The notes beneath the pieces are model-generated. The model did no database searches and had not been told where the DNA came from. It worked only from the letters and a program-made list of their open reading frames with translations. The position numbers and the translations under genes were made by a program. Source: Gnetum montanum (taxonomy: Eukaryota; Streptophyta; Gnetopsida; Gnetales; Gnetaceae). Taken from it: 41,701 nucleotides of DNA. Positions 1-9,534 of the stretch are shown piece by piece; within the stretch, counting starts at the first letter, position 1; each line of letters starts with the position of its first letter. The stretch is from contig MNCI01022309.1 of NCBI GenBank assembly GCA_015680685.1, positions 275,608 through 317,308 on the forward strand. The letters run 5' to 3'.

Positions 1-845
1 TTTTGGTAAATTATTGTGGTTAAGACTTTAACTCTTGTTCCAAATGACATTCCTAGAGCCTATGGACTTTTTGAATGTAGGCTTGTCAGGGCATTAAGGG
101 CATGAGCCTACTTTGGGGAGGACCCACTAACATTCCTATTTGGTGCACCAATTAACTTCTTTTCCCTAACATTTTTGCAATCTATTTTATTTTGTTCATT
201 TCCATCTTGACATCCATTTCATCGATGTCCTAGTGGTCTCTTTTTCTCCATCCTTCTTATTTCTTTTCTTTTTCCATTCTATCACTACCGGGGGTTCGCG
301 ATTAGTCATGGGGGTACGGGGCCCAATTTTTTTGATTTTCTCCTAACCCCTACACCTTCAGTAGTCATCATTAATATATCTCTAGATCCACAATTAGCCA
401 TACCACAGCTTAGCCAATGGACCTTTTACTGTGACAAGGTATTAATTACATGAAATTCATTTACCCTTGCTAATATAAGACTGTGTTGTGTGTGCAGATG
501 GCAATCATGCAACAATGGATTGGATCTAGAGGGAACACTTGGAATGGATCGGTGTTGAAGCAGCTATGCAAGGAACGAGATCAATGATGCGCTTATGGAT
601 GGACAACGAAAGGCACAATCTTGGCCCTGGCAGCAGCAGACTTCTTTTCTCTTTTCTTTCTCTTTCTCAGCTACCAAATGAGGCCTGATGTCAATGTAAT
701 AAGGTGTTTACTCTTGTTATCCTAAACACCAGTTTTGTCTTGTCTCGTAATGATGATCCATTCACATGTCATCCCATTATTTCCATTCAATCAATAATCC
801 CATACCTTCCCAATATTTTGTAAGGAACTCAAGGATGAGCTTTCA

Positions 846-861
846 TTTAGTCATGGGGGTA
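846..861 (+). other. Polypurine tract of left element
   Basis: TTAGTCATGGGGGTA lies directly before the TG that opens the LTR. The same motif, decayed, occurs before the 3' LTRs of the other two elements (minus strand at 18712-18724; plus strand at 40864-40877). By position it is the plus-strand priming tract. Confidence 0.75.
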
Positions 862-1693
862 TGATGGGACGTGATATTGCGGCAGCCGCAATATCGTGTC
901 GTCCCCCGCGATATCGCGTATGCGATATTGCGGTGCGTCACCAAGTCTATAAATAAGAGGTGGCTCTCCCTTGTTTCCCAATTGAGGCCTAGACCGTAGC
1001 TAAACTTTCGCAGTTTTTCCCCTCCAGAGATAGATTAATTTCCATGTGATAGATTAATTTCCATGTGCCCACAGTAGGAACTCCAAAGTGAACGGATCTT
1101 TATTCGAGCAGACATTGTACCTGAACACAAGTTTGTGTATGGAAATAAAGATGAACTTCTTGGATTAACCTTGCAGTGCATGGAATAGACTAATTAGGAT
1201 TTTATTTACTGTTATTTATTATTCATTATTTGAATGCTTTATTAGTCATTAAATCTCTCACAACCCTTCTCTCCTAGTTAAGTGCCTCAGTACGACCACT
1301 TCGAGCACGTGTGTTACGCTTGATGATCCCAACAATGATTAACGTTTGGTAACCAAGGTTGCATCGGTTCAGGGTGTGAACAATAAGTGGGAACAGATGT
1401 TGATGCTAGGTTAATTCAGACTTAGTTAGTTAGTTAAAGTTAGTCAATTAGTCTTTTCACCCTTCACCTTGTTAGCATAGGAGATAAAACATAAAACCTA
1501 TAAAAATCACATACCTTAGACTTACTTAACCATACAACCGTGACAACTACAAGTAAGTCCGGGAAGACAACGAATGATTAACCTTAAGTGTTCCATGAGA
1601 TGTGTAGGCACTTAGTCTGAGGAGTTCGACTAGATCGCACGTGCTATGCTCGTATTCGTATGGTTGAGTGTAGGGGTACCTCGCCACTCATCA
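862..1693 (+). repeat. 3' LTR of left element
   Basis: The LTR opens with TGATGGGACG and closes with CTCATCA, an 832-bp span with TG...CA ends. A TATA box (TATAAATA) lies at 948-955. Its last part, around 1640-1670 (GCTCGTATTCGTATGGTTGAG), matches the reverse complement of 41420-41450, so the LTR beginning at 41400 belongs to the same family. The U3 end carries a dense set of inverted repeats (868-933, listed separately). What follows 1693 is not a primer-binding site, which supports a 3' or solo LTR. Confidence 0.8.
868..933. repeat. Array of palindromic GATAT/GCG words in the LTR U3
   Basis: GATATTGCGG (873-882) and CCGCAATATC (886-895) form a perfect 10-bp stem with a 3-base loop. The stem extends outward to 868/900 with two G-T pairs. 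A 12-bp perfect palindrome, CGCGATATCGCG, follows at 907-918, then another GCGATATTGCGG at 922-933. TATA lies 15 bp further on. By position this is a likely transcription-factor array or cruciform-forming promoter element. Confidence 0.75.
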
Positions 1694-1694
1694 T

Positions 1695-1900
1695 AAAGAA
1701 TCAATGCAAGAGAGTTGAATCTCTACTCGATTAATGTCCCATAACCCCTGAGCTTCCCATTCGTCTGTTTGTATTCCTTCACATGCATGCACCACATACA
1801 AGGAAGCCAAAGAGTCACTGCAAGGGAGCGAAATCTCTATTCAATTGACACCCCCTGACCTTTGGGCTTCCCATTCATCTCTTCGTATTCCCTCATGTGT
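1695..1900 (+). repeat. Two-copy degenerate direct repeat of about 95 bp
   Basis: The stretch 1695-1789 (AAGAATCAATGCAAGAGAG... to TTCCTTCACATG) recurs, diverged, at 1808-1899 (AAGAGTCACTGCAAGGGAG... to TTCCCTCATG). Both contain GGGCTTCCCATTC-type or AGCTTCCCATTC-type cores. It begins just outside the left LTR, so it was probably present at the insertion site. No coding potential is seen. Confidence 0.7.
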
Positions 1901-1914
1901 AGGGCCCGACATGG

Positions 1915-1980
1915 GTAATAATGAATATTTATTATTATAAATGGTGGGTAATATTGAATATTTATTATTATTATAAACAA
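1915..1980 (+). repeat. Short AT-rich tandem duplication
   Basis: GGGTAATAATGAATATTTATTATTATAAA is followed at once by a near copy, GGGTAATATTGAATATTTATTATTATTATAAA. This is simple low-complexity sequence. Confidence 0.7.
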
Positions 1981-2273
1981 TGATGATTATGGTTACAGTG
2001 ACAGTTACGATCATGGCAATGGTTAGGTGATGATGGTTATGGTGTGATATAGTATTTAAATATATTGAACTTAGACATTATGTTACAAGATTAAGAGGTG
2101 CAATATTGGAATTCATGCATTTTTAGAAACATGGATCCTGCTGCTATCAATCCCAATAGAGAAGGTGAAGAACACTCTCTTCAAGATCAGCGACAAAAAC
2201 CATCTACTGCAACAAGTAGTGCAACAACTATCTACTTCAACAAGTAATGCAATCTTTGCTTATGTGTTAAGCT

Positions 2274-2670
2274 GCAAGGGTAATGCTTACAATTAACCTT
2301 TGCCCTAAAGCAAGATTGGTGAATGGTGCACTTGGCATGATTCACAGTATTATGTATCCTTAAGGTAAATAGCCACCTACATTACCATTATACGTTATTG
2401 TTGATTTTGACTCCTACATCAGATGTGCCTTTGATAATGGCAATTCCCATCATGTGCCAATTGTAACTATGGTCTGAGGAGCATCTCGTCAGTCACCATT
2501 ACAGTTGGCATGGGCCATGACTATTTATAAATCTCAAGGAATGACACTAGATAAGGCTACTATTAACATTTGTTGCATTATCTAGAGTTAAAACCATTGA
2601 TTCTTTAAAGATTCATCCTCCTTTTCATGTGAAAAGATACAGAAGGATTTCAGATACTAAACATCTCTAA
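2274..2670 (+). pseudogene. PIF1-like DNA helicase remnant (possibly from a Helitron)
   Basis: Reading plus with frame changes gives RVMLTINLCPKARLVNGALG, then VDFDSYIRCAF, then LAWAMTIYKSQGMTLDKA, then ALSRVKTIDSLKIHPPF. These are the consecutive C-terminal blocks of PIF1/RRM3-type ATP-dependent helicases: the RLVNG block, the KSQGMTLD block (motif V region) and the ALSRV arginine-finger block (motif VI). In-frame stops lie near 2353, 2362 and 2476, and a frameshift precedes ALSRV. The N-terminal Walker A and B half is absent. PIF1-type helicases occur in plants both as host genes and in Helitron transposons. The isolated C-terminal piece among repeats favours a Helitron remnant, but no Rep domain or Helitron end was recognised. 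Confidence 0.8.
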
Positions 2671-2924
2671 AGTAGAATTGCAGAAGAAGTTCATTTTGCT
2701 CAATTAGAGAATTAGGCATATTGAGTTCACACTTATCATTGTATTTTGCCTTTTGCTCAACCCTATTATATAGCTCTGTAATGTTTGTTGCAATAATTGT
2801 GCAATGTATTCCTTCATCAACATATACGAAATATATAAACTTTTATTTTAACCAATTTATGTTTACCAGTATATATTATTTAAAATGCAAATAGTGATAA
2901 TAACTTAAAAATAAAAAAATAATT

Positions 2925-3270
2925 AAAATGATGTTAACCAAGCCCGATTATTGGACGAGATAACAAAATAACTAAAAATGGAATCACTCATCCCTCCTCA
3001 GTTTCTCTTCCACTTACCCAATTTAGTTTTACCCTTGGTTTGCTCTTTTTTTGTTTGTTCATGGCGTTTTTAGTTATCTTATTACCCTTGGTTTGTTCTT
3101 TTCTTACCCAATTTAGTTTTACCCTTGGTTTGCTCTTTTTTTACCCAATTAAATTGGGTAAGTGGAAGAGAAACAGAGGAGGGATGACTGATTCCATTTT
3201 TAGTTATCTTATTACCTCGTCCATTAGTCAGGCTTAGTTAACATCATTTTTTTTAAATCATCTCGGCCAA
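2925..3270. mobile_element. Foldback MITE-like element, copy 1
   Basis: The left arm starts AAAATGATGTTAACCAAGCC and runs through AACTAAAAATGGAATCA, CATCCCTCCTC and CACTTACCCAATT. The right arm (about 3135-3262) is its inverted complement and ends GGCTTAGTTAACATCATTTT. The arms exceed 100 bp and the element has no coding capacity. The middle carries an extra internal duplication of the ACCCAATTTAGTTTTACCC segment, so this copy is rearranged. A second copy lies at 7431-7817. Confidence 0.8.
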
Positions 3271-4076
3271 TTTATAAATATATAAATGTATAAATGTCTA
3301 AGCTAGTTTAACTCTCTTAAAAATAAATATGAACAAACATATATGCTGAGTTCCAACCCCCCATTATTTAGCATATCATTTCATTTCTTGTCACAAATTT
3401 CACATTTTAATATCCAAAATTCTGTATTGCTTTGAATTGAATATGTTTTTCAATTAGGATTTTCCCAAAAGATTCCATACATTTGTCTTTCCTCGTATTG
3501 TCCAATTCAACTTCCCGAAAAGGACATAGTAGAATTTTTGTGCATGCAATCGGGAACAAATTATTTAGTCTTTAACTTTTGACTCCTCAACGCTCTCTGC
3601 AATCATTGCCATTGTCTGCCTCCCTTTCCCTCCGATAACCGCAAACCATGAGCCTAGGGCTGCGGTTTGGTAACTTCTTTTAACAACTTTTTTAAAATAA
3701 ATTATTTACTGTTAGTGTCCAGTTCACAGCCTCGATTTAGAATTCAAAACACTTCCCAATATCATAAAATATACGGCCAACAAACAGTTTGCATCATGAG
3801 AACACAACCTTCCACCATCTTTTGAAGATAAATAGAAATCCCAAAATGTATTGCAAACAAAAATAAATCCGACACTCATCTTCTGCTCCTCAAAAGAAGA
3901 GCAAACACATAAAGTTGAAACCTGAAGAGCAAACACATAAAGTTGAAACCTAACGTGCGGTTATAGAATACATTACAATATCTTTTTATTGCTATCTACC
4001 AGCAATCCTTGAAATAAACATGACAAAGACTGACACAATACAAAATAAAGTCTTTCAATGAATCCTTCATTTTCAT
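3271..4076. other. Intergenic, downstream of the first PM19-like gene
   Basis: No coding region was recognised. A minus-strand AATAAA at 3985-3990 is a plausible polyadenylation signal for the gene ending at 4077. GAAGAGCAAACACATAAAGT is tandemly repeated at 3896-3950 as two near-identical copies of about 27 bp. Confidence 0.6.
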
Positions 4077-5318
4077 TCAAACAGTTGCAGATGCTGAAGA
4101 GGTGCCCTTCTGTGGCTCGGCTGTGGTGGTGGCCACATATGGCTCCTGATAGGAGCAGTACTTCCCTCCAAAATAGCCAGCATGGATAATCAACATGTAA
4201 AGAAGCTGTGTTCCGCTAAGTATAATCAAAAAAGATTCCACAGTTCTCTGCAAAAGTGAAAATCAATTATCAAAACGGTGAGACCAACATCATTACAGCA
4301 TGCATTGAACTTCTTGGTAATAAAACTTTCTGAGGAAAAGTCTGCATGTGGGTTGGCTCTAGTTCCTACCAGCTTCATGTTTCTGCCCCCAATATGCATC
4401 TCCTTGCAAGCCACACTGCATCAAAAACCGCTGGTTTAAGACGCAAATTCTATGCCTTAACATGAAAAGGAAATTTTTTCCCAGAACCCAAACAGAAAAC
4501 AAGAAACTCAGAAACTCAGAAAGGATAAAGAAAGGAAGAATAGCATAGACTCTATTTATGTATTCTTCTCCCTAACCTAGCCTTGCCTCAATAAGACACA
4601 AATTCTATGCTTTAACATAAAAGCAAATTTTTCCCAAAACCCAAACAGAAAACAAGAAACTAAGAAAGCCTAAAGAGATGAAGCATAGCATAGACTCTAT
4701 TCATGTATTCTCCTTTATAACCTAGCCTTGCTTCTATAAAAAACTAGTGTATTTATGTATAAGATACCCACCCCATGGCTAGAAGTGTAAGAGCCCAGGC
4801 TGTCATGGCAGAAGAGGCACTGGAAGCCAAACTGCGCTCAGTCCAGACTCTCAGATGATGGAGTCCAGAAAGGCATGAACCTGCACCCACAACTCCTGCT
4901 ATCAATCCAAGTATCACCATGAATCCGGTTGCAGCATTGCCCATTGGAAAATATATGGCACTGAGGTCCTTGGTTCCTGCATAAACAGCCACACAAATTT
5001 AGACAATAAATGCCATGATCAACAAACAACTAAGGATAAGCAATACCGACCAAAATGCTATGATCAACAAAGTACAAAAATTTATGGTTGGAAATATCTA
5101 AATGAATAAATTAATTCATGTGATGAAGTTTAAAAAAGAAAAGGAAAAAGGTCATGATTTTTTTGCCAAGGGCATGAAAATACTATACCAGCAACTATGT
5201 AGGTGTGATCCAGTGCCTTGTTGAGAGCCCAGCCGGAGATGGCAGCCACAATGACATACATGCAGAGGTTGAGGAACAGCAGAACTCCTGCACTTGATTT
5301 CACGCCTGCAAAAGCCAT
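4077..5318 (-). CDS. AWPM-19-like (PM19-like) plasma membrane protein, gene 1
   Basis: Four exons on the minus strand: 5189-5318, 4772-4976, 4370-4415 and 4077-4247. All introns are GT-AG, with phases 1, 2 and 0. The joined product is 183 residues, normal for the AWPM-19 family. It shows LLFLNLCMYVIVAAISGWAL (TM1, about 13-33), a GNAATGF segment leading into TM2 (about 60-82), SCLSGLHHLRVW, TM3 (about 98-115) with AWALTLLAMG, the diagnostic ACKEMHIGGRN block (114-124), and TM4 (about 130-150) with LIILSGTQLLYMLIIHAG. The C-terminus is Thr/Ser/Ala-rich and probably cytosolic. Family members are four-helix plasma membrane proteins induced by abscisic acid, drought and cold; a rice member mediates ABA influx. 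The start codon gives the conserved N-terminus, with a TATA box 115 bp upstream. The paralogue at 14497-15599 has the same exon layout. Confidence 0.95.
4437..4740 (-). repeat. Tandem duplication of about 155 bp inside intron 2 of gene 1
   Basis: The stretch 4437-4591 (TAAGACGCAAATTCTATGCC...) recurs at 4592-4740 (TAAGACACAAATTCTATGCT...). Both copies carry CCCAAACAGAAAACAAGAAAC, CATAGACTCTAT and AACCTAGCCTTGC. It lies wholly within the intron (4416-4771) and roughly doubles its length. Splice sites are unaffected. Confidence 0.85.
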
Positions 5319-5431
5319 GGATGATATCTGTGCAAGAACTCAGCAAAATGAAAGCGTCACACACAAACTCCTGAAACCCACAAAAGCAGAAGAACCCACT
5401 TTCCACTCTGCACTTGAATGGCTGCACAGCC

Positions 5432-5440
5432 AGTTTATAG
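5432..5440 (-). promoter_or_regulatory. TATA box of PM19-like gene 1
   Basis: The minus strand reads CTATAAACTG. It sits about 115 bp before the start codon, giving a predicted 5' UTR of roughly 85 nt. An ACGT-core bZIP site (CCACGTCA, 5816-5823) and RY-type CATGCA words (5959-5964 on the minus strand, 6076-6081 on the plus strand) lie upstream. They would fit ABA and seed control, but single short motifs prove little. Confidence 0.6.
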
Positions 5441-6548
5441 CACAGCGGTTAAAGAAGAAGAGTGGGAGAGAGAGAATGGCAGAGTGGGGGACCGAGGCTC
5501 ATGAAAACCAAAAAGAATTGGAGGGAGTTTTTTTTTGTGGGTTGGAGAATTGAATAATGGAACAAAAGCTGTGTCAAACGGTCAAGCTCATACTTTACAG
5601 GGAGGACTGGGCACAACAGGCTTGGGATCAGAGAAACATTTCATTTGGATTTTCCCTGGGTTTGATTTTTGAAATGGGTTTTTCATGATCTTTGCCATTG
5701 GCAATGAATGCAGTGGTGGGTGCCTGTGAGGAATCAAGATCATGGTTTTGTGCTTTAAAATATAGCAGGCCACATGGAGGTTGTTGCAGGAGGTCTCATT
5801 ATTTCACTGCTCACCCCACGTCAGGTGACCCGTTACACCCCATTTATGAGCTGTGCTGCCTCAGCTTTTGTTTGTTTTATTGTGCTAATTACTGCAAGTT
5901 GTGGGATTAGGCGGGAATGCAACCAATCGAAGTAAAGGTGCCCACTTATTAACCACACTGCATGATTTTGGGTTGTCATGTGTCAAGTTTATACTCCATG
6001 CCAAGCAAGTTGGCTTATTATATATCAAGTGCCGGGATCAGGTGGATTGCCGAACACATGTATTATTCATGTAGACATGCAGGGATGTTTGTTAGGCATT
6101 TTACTTGGCCTTTGTTGTGGACGTTAAGATATTATTGTAGGCTTTTGCACTATAGTTAGGTCCTTGGTTTTTGGAATTTAGTCTATAAAGGGTTTAGGAG
6201 GGAGTTTTAAAAACCATCAAATTATACGAAACATAAGGACGATTTCACACAAGCACACTAAAATTTCTTCGTTATTTAACTATAAGCCATGCTCTTTGCA
6301 AACAATTACTTTAAGTGCTTTTATTTTAACTAATATGTAATAATTAATATCCTATAAAATAATTAGTATGGTAAAACATTTTGTAGATTTAAAGTCATGA
6401 TGTCTTATAGAATGCATATCTTTGAGCATAACTCATTAAAATTAAAATTTCTTGGATATACATGCCTTGACCAATGAGTTACATGCTATTAAATAAGTTG
6501 TATTTATAGTTAAAAAAGACAAATGAGGTATTTGTCTAGTGGTAAGGG
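5441..6548. other. Upstream intergenic region of gene 1
   Basis: No recognisable coding sequence or long repeat was seen. Short open frames here lack homology or codon structure that I can recognise. It probably contains the proximal promoter of the PM19-like gene. Confidence 0.5.
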
Positions 6549-6625
6549 GATGTTGGCACCCAAAATAATTAAACATAGGCACACCCCAAGATTTATAGAA
6601 GTTGATAACTTAGTTCTACATAGTG
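6549..6625 (-). mobile_element. SINE-like tail fragment
   Basis: Plus-strand TGTTGGCACCCAAAATAATT... through GCACACCCCAAGATTTATAGAAGTT...AACTTAGT matches the segment at 12224-12295. That segment is the downstream part of a tRNA-headed repeat, in reverse orientation. No A or B box remains in this copy. Confidence 0.55.
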
Positions 6626-6729
6626 TTGATGTCAACACTCCCATGCTCGCATGGGGCCATGATTATCAGCATTTCTATTTCTCTCCCTTAATAACCACAA
6701 TAAAAATCATGCGAGCACTGTGTATTTAA

Positions 6730-6957
6730 ACTGTCAGTGGCAGATGTTTCAGAAGTTACGGGGATTCTAGTCATTAATGATGGCGGTTACAATCATTAGT
6801 GGCAAACGTTTTGGAAGTTATAGCAATTATGATCATTAATGATAGCAGTTATAGACATTAGTGGCAGACGTTTCAAAAGTTACAGCGATTTTGGTCATTA
6901 ATGATGGCGGTTACAATCATTAGTAGTAGACGTTTCAGAAATTACGACAATTACGAA
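6730..6957 (+). repeat. 62-bp tandem repeat, about 3.6 copies
   Basis: CATTAATGATGGCGGTTAC recurs at 6772, 6834 and 6896, a 62-bp period. Each unit also carries an ATTAGTGGCAGACGTTTC-like segment and a GAAGTTACGGCGATT-like segment. A TATA box follows at about 7069-7077 (GGTTATAAAATGG). Together they resemble enhancer repeats in the U3 of an LTR or another promoter, but I found no LTR ends. Confidence 0.7.
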
Positions 6958-7068
6958 CCTAAGTGGGCACTTAATTAGAGAAAATGGGCGTTATTACACA
7001 AGAAGTGGTGGCGGTTTTTGTAGTCGTTAGATGAAACGTACACATCATTATGGATGGCTGCAGTGGTT

Positions 7069-7430
7069 ATAAAATGGAGTCTAGAGGGAGGGCTCTAGGC
7101 ATCAAGAGGAGGGAGTCCCAAAACAAGCTTTGGCTATCAGTCTGGAGGGGCAGCTTCCTTTCCACTAAGTAGCAGTTTCCTCTTTTCTTTTCTTTTCTTT
7201 ACAGGCTTCTAGTTGATCTTTAAGGAGGGTTCAAGGCAAGAGCCAACGACTCAAAATCAGATCCTTGCGGGTCTTCTCGACAACAACAGGAGCTTGTCTC
7301 GGTGGTGCAAATGTGGGTGAACGATCTTCCTCTCTATGGTGGTGAACAACAGGTGATAAACGACAGCAGGCTTTGAGAACTGCAGTTGCTGCTCTATGCG
7401 GACTGCACTAGCTTATATATATATCTATAA
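7069..7430 (+). promoter_or_regulatory. Orphan TATA box and transcript-like leader
   Basis: TTATAAAATGG follows the 62-bp array and is followed by about 350 bp of higher-GC sequence. A CTTTT-rich pyrimidine tract ending in ACAG lies at 7172-7204 and resembles a 3' splice site. No protein was recognised. It could be a dead LTR/leader or a non-coding transcript start. Confidence 0.35.
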
Positions 7431-7813
7431 ATTGACCAAGATGATTTTTTAAAAAAATGATGTTAACCAAGCCCAACTACTGGATGAGGTAACAAGTTAA
7501 CTAAAAATGGAATCACTCATCCTTCCTCTGTTTCTCTACCACTTACCCAATTTAGTTTTACCCTCTCGGTCAAGTTTGCTCTTTCTTTGTTTATTCATGA
7601 CATTTCTAAGCATTATTTATGCAAGAGATTTATTTCTCAAAAACGCCATAAACAAACAAAGAAAGAGCAAACTTGAACAAGAGGGTAAAACTAAATTGAG
7701 TAAGTGAAAGAAAATAAAAGGAGGGATGAGTGATTCCATTTTTAGTTATCTTGTTACCTAGTCCAGTAGTAGTCAGGCTTGGTTAGCATCATTTTTTTTA
7801 AAATCATCTCAAC

Positions 7814-7817
<4 letters not shown>
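7431..7817. mobile_element. Foldback MITE-like element, copy 2
   Basis: The left arm ATTGACCAAGATGATTTTTT, AATGATGTTAACCAAGCC and AACTAAAAATGGAATCACTC is mirrored by the right arm GAGTGATTCCATTTTTAGTT, GGCTTGGTTAGCATCATTTT and AAATCATCTCAACCAAT. Each arm is about 150 bp or more, making nearly the whole element one long hairpin. No transposase is present. This copy is cleaner than copy 1 and defines the ends. The right end abuts a (TA)n run at 7817-7842. Confidence 0.85.
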
Positions 7818-7846
<29 letters not shown>

Positions 7847-7997
7847 CTAGTTTAGTAGGTTTTATAGTGGAAAAACATTTCTAATAAATATATTAAAATA
7901 ATTTAATACATGTATTAAGAAGCTACTATTAGAATTAGAATATCATGTGAAATAACTTTTGATTTACTAATTATAGTAGGTTTGCACTTAGTCCTTG

Positions 7998-8763
7998 CTT
8001 CTTTGTTGTTGTTGTTATCAATGAATTAATTGATGATGTCTAAGATGAAATTCTTAAAGTATGTTGTTTATATAGGATATTATGTTGGTGGATACATCTT
8101 AAGCACGTACTATTTCTACAATAGAAATGTGGGTGTATGCTTTAAAATCAAAAGGCTTAAAAACTAGTAGAAATAAAATTGAATGCATGAAATGTAATTT
8201 TAACGAAAGTATGAATAGTGATATAATAGAAATAAAAATTCATGGCCAAAAAGTCTTTCATTGCAAATATTTTTGCTACCTAGGACTAATGCTCCAATGA
8301 GATACCAAATTGATTAGAATATAATAAATAAGCTTGAGGCAAAATGGTCAAAATAGAAACAAGCTAGTAGCATATTATGTCATAAAATGTACCTAGTAAA
8401 AAATTAAAAAAAAATTAGAAGATAGTAATTAAGCCTAACTCTACCAATGTTGATTCCAAGCCTAGAAACAAAAGGAGGAGGGTTAGCATTAGGTTAGTAG
8501 CTAGCTATAAAACCTTGCCAAATCTCATGAATGAATTCTTTTTTAGATTTTGCAAATGCTAGGGTATTCTCCAGATACAATGCCCAGTAGTCATAGGGCT
8601 CAATTACTGTGAGAAATGGACAAGGGCTTACTAGGCCATCCTTTAAACAACACGCAACATATAAACAAAGATCTAGCTCTTCATAGAGGCGAATGATGAA
8701 AAAGAACTTATATAGCCAACCGCATTTTGTTGGGACAAGGCTAGGATGATGATGATGATGACA
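7998..8763 (+). pseudogene. RTE-clade LINE reverse transcriptase, 3' end with (GAT)n tail
   Basis: Plus translation gives KSKGLKTSRNKIECMKCNF around 8146-8203, then KVFHCKYFCYLGLMLQ near 8250-8297, then KLEAKW and SSILCHKMYLV. These follow the order of the RT thumb and connection region in RTE-type plant LINEs (SRTKTEYMECNF, FRYLGS, AGWMKWR, VLCDKKVP in the family). The end (8672-8763) encodes KDLALHRGE...KRTYIANRILLGQG and runs into GATGATGATGAT, the simple-repeat tail typical of this clade. Stops and frameshifts are frequent. Endonuclease and catalytic RT parts are missing, so it is a 5'-truncated dead copy. Confidence 0.8.
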
Positions 8764-9534
8764 AGCTCATCCCATACCTCATGAGGTTAAGTGACTTGAT
8801 AGTTTGAGCCAAGTTCCATGGCACTTAAAATATGAACACATGTGGACAAGAAAAATAGAGGAGCAAGAGAAAATTGTCGCATATATACAATTTTTTAAGT
8901 TTGGTTTTGTTTAGTGTGTATACAATTTTTTAAGTTTAAATTTGTGTCCATGATTCATGCTATGATGTGACCAAAGCTCATGTAATCCATGTGGAGATAA
9001 CTAAGATATGAGTTTAAATAGACAAATGACGTAAAGAAACTCAGCTCAAGTCATATGAATTCTTCATGTGAACGGGGCATGAGAAAAACTTATCAACACG
9101 GTATACGTCCAATGCAATTATTGCGCTCTCTGCTAAGGGAAAAGCAAGGATTAATGACTAAAAAAAATGGAATTGCATATGGTAAAATTAGCTGTTCAAA
9201 ACCGAATTCATAAAAACAATCCTTTGCAGTAAAAACACCTACACCGACCGTCAGGGGAAAAAATATTATTTGGCTAAAAATAGAAATAATTTTTTTTGAC
9301 TGAGAATATAAAAAAATATGTGAAGCAGTGTAACATGAAGCTTACCAATGGAATTTAATAGAAATGATTTCCTACACCAGTAATTTAATATATAAGTACA
9401 GAAGCCTTACCCGAAAAAAGGAACCAGAAGTTTAAGGAAATTAACAGCAACAATTTCCGAATATATTACATATTTACAATTACAAAGAATCGAAATAGCT
9501 TGCTCTGAAAAACGAAATCCGCAGTTGAAAACAG
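8764..9534. other. Intergenic, nothing recognised
   Basis: AT-rich sequence with no coding region that I recognise. A short direct repeat, ATATACAATTTTTTAAGTTT / GTATACAATTTTTTAAGTTT, occurs at 8881-8935. Confidence 0.4.

Larger units (their letters stand above)
1..1693 (+). mobile_element. 3' end of a plus-strand Ty3-type LTR retrotransposon (left element)
   Basis: The sequence shows internal non-coding sequence, a purine-rich tract at 846-861 and then an LTR at 862-1693. This is the order expected at the 3' end of a plus-strand element whose body lies left of the window. The tract and the bases before it match the reverse complement of the same junction in the minus-strand element at 18712-18760, so the two are related. 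The stretch around 90-110 also matches post-pol sequence near 36970-37010. No gag, pol or long ORF is visible in 1-861. A short open stretch from 498 (MAIMQQW...) is too small to call. CpG sites are common here, unlike in the two elements on the right, which suggests a younger insertion. Confidence 0.8.

Noticed and set aside
5218-5553. 111-codon plus-strand frame
   Set aside because: Antisense to exon 1 and the promoter of the PM19-like gene 1.
6730-6957. CRISPR array
   Set aside because: A 62-bp tandem repeat without unique spacers, in a plant nuclear sequence.
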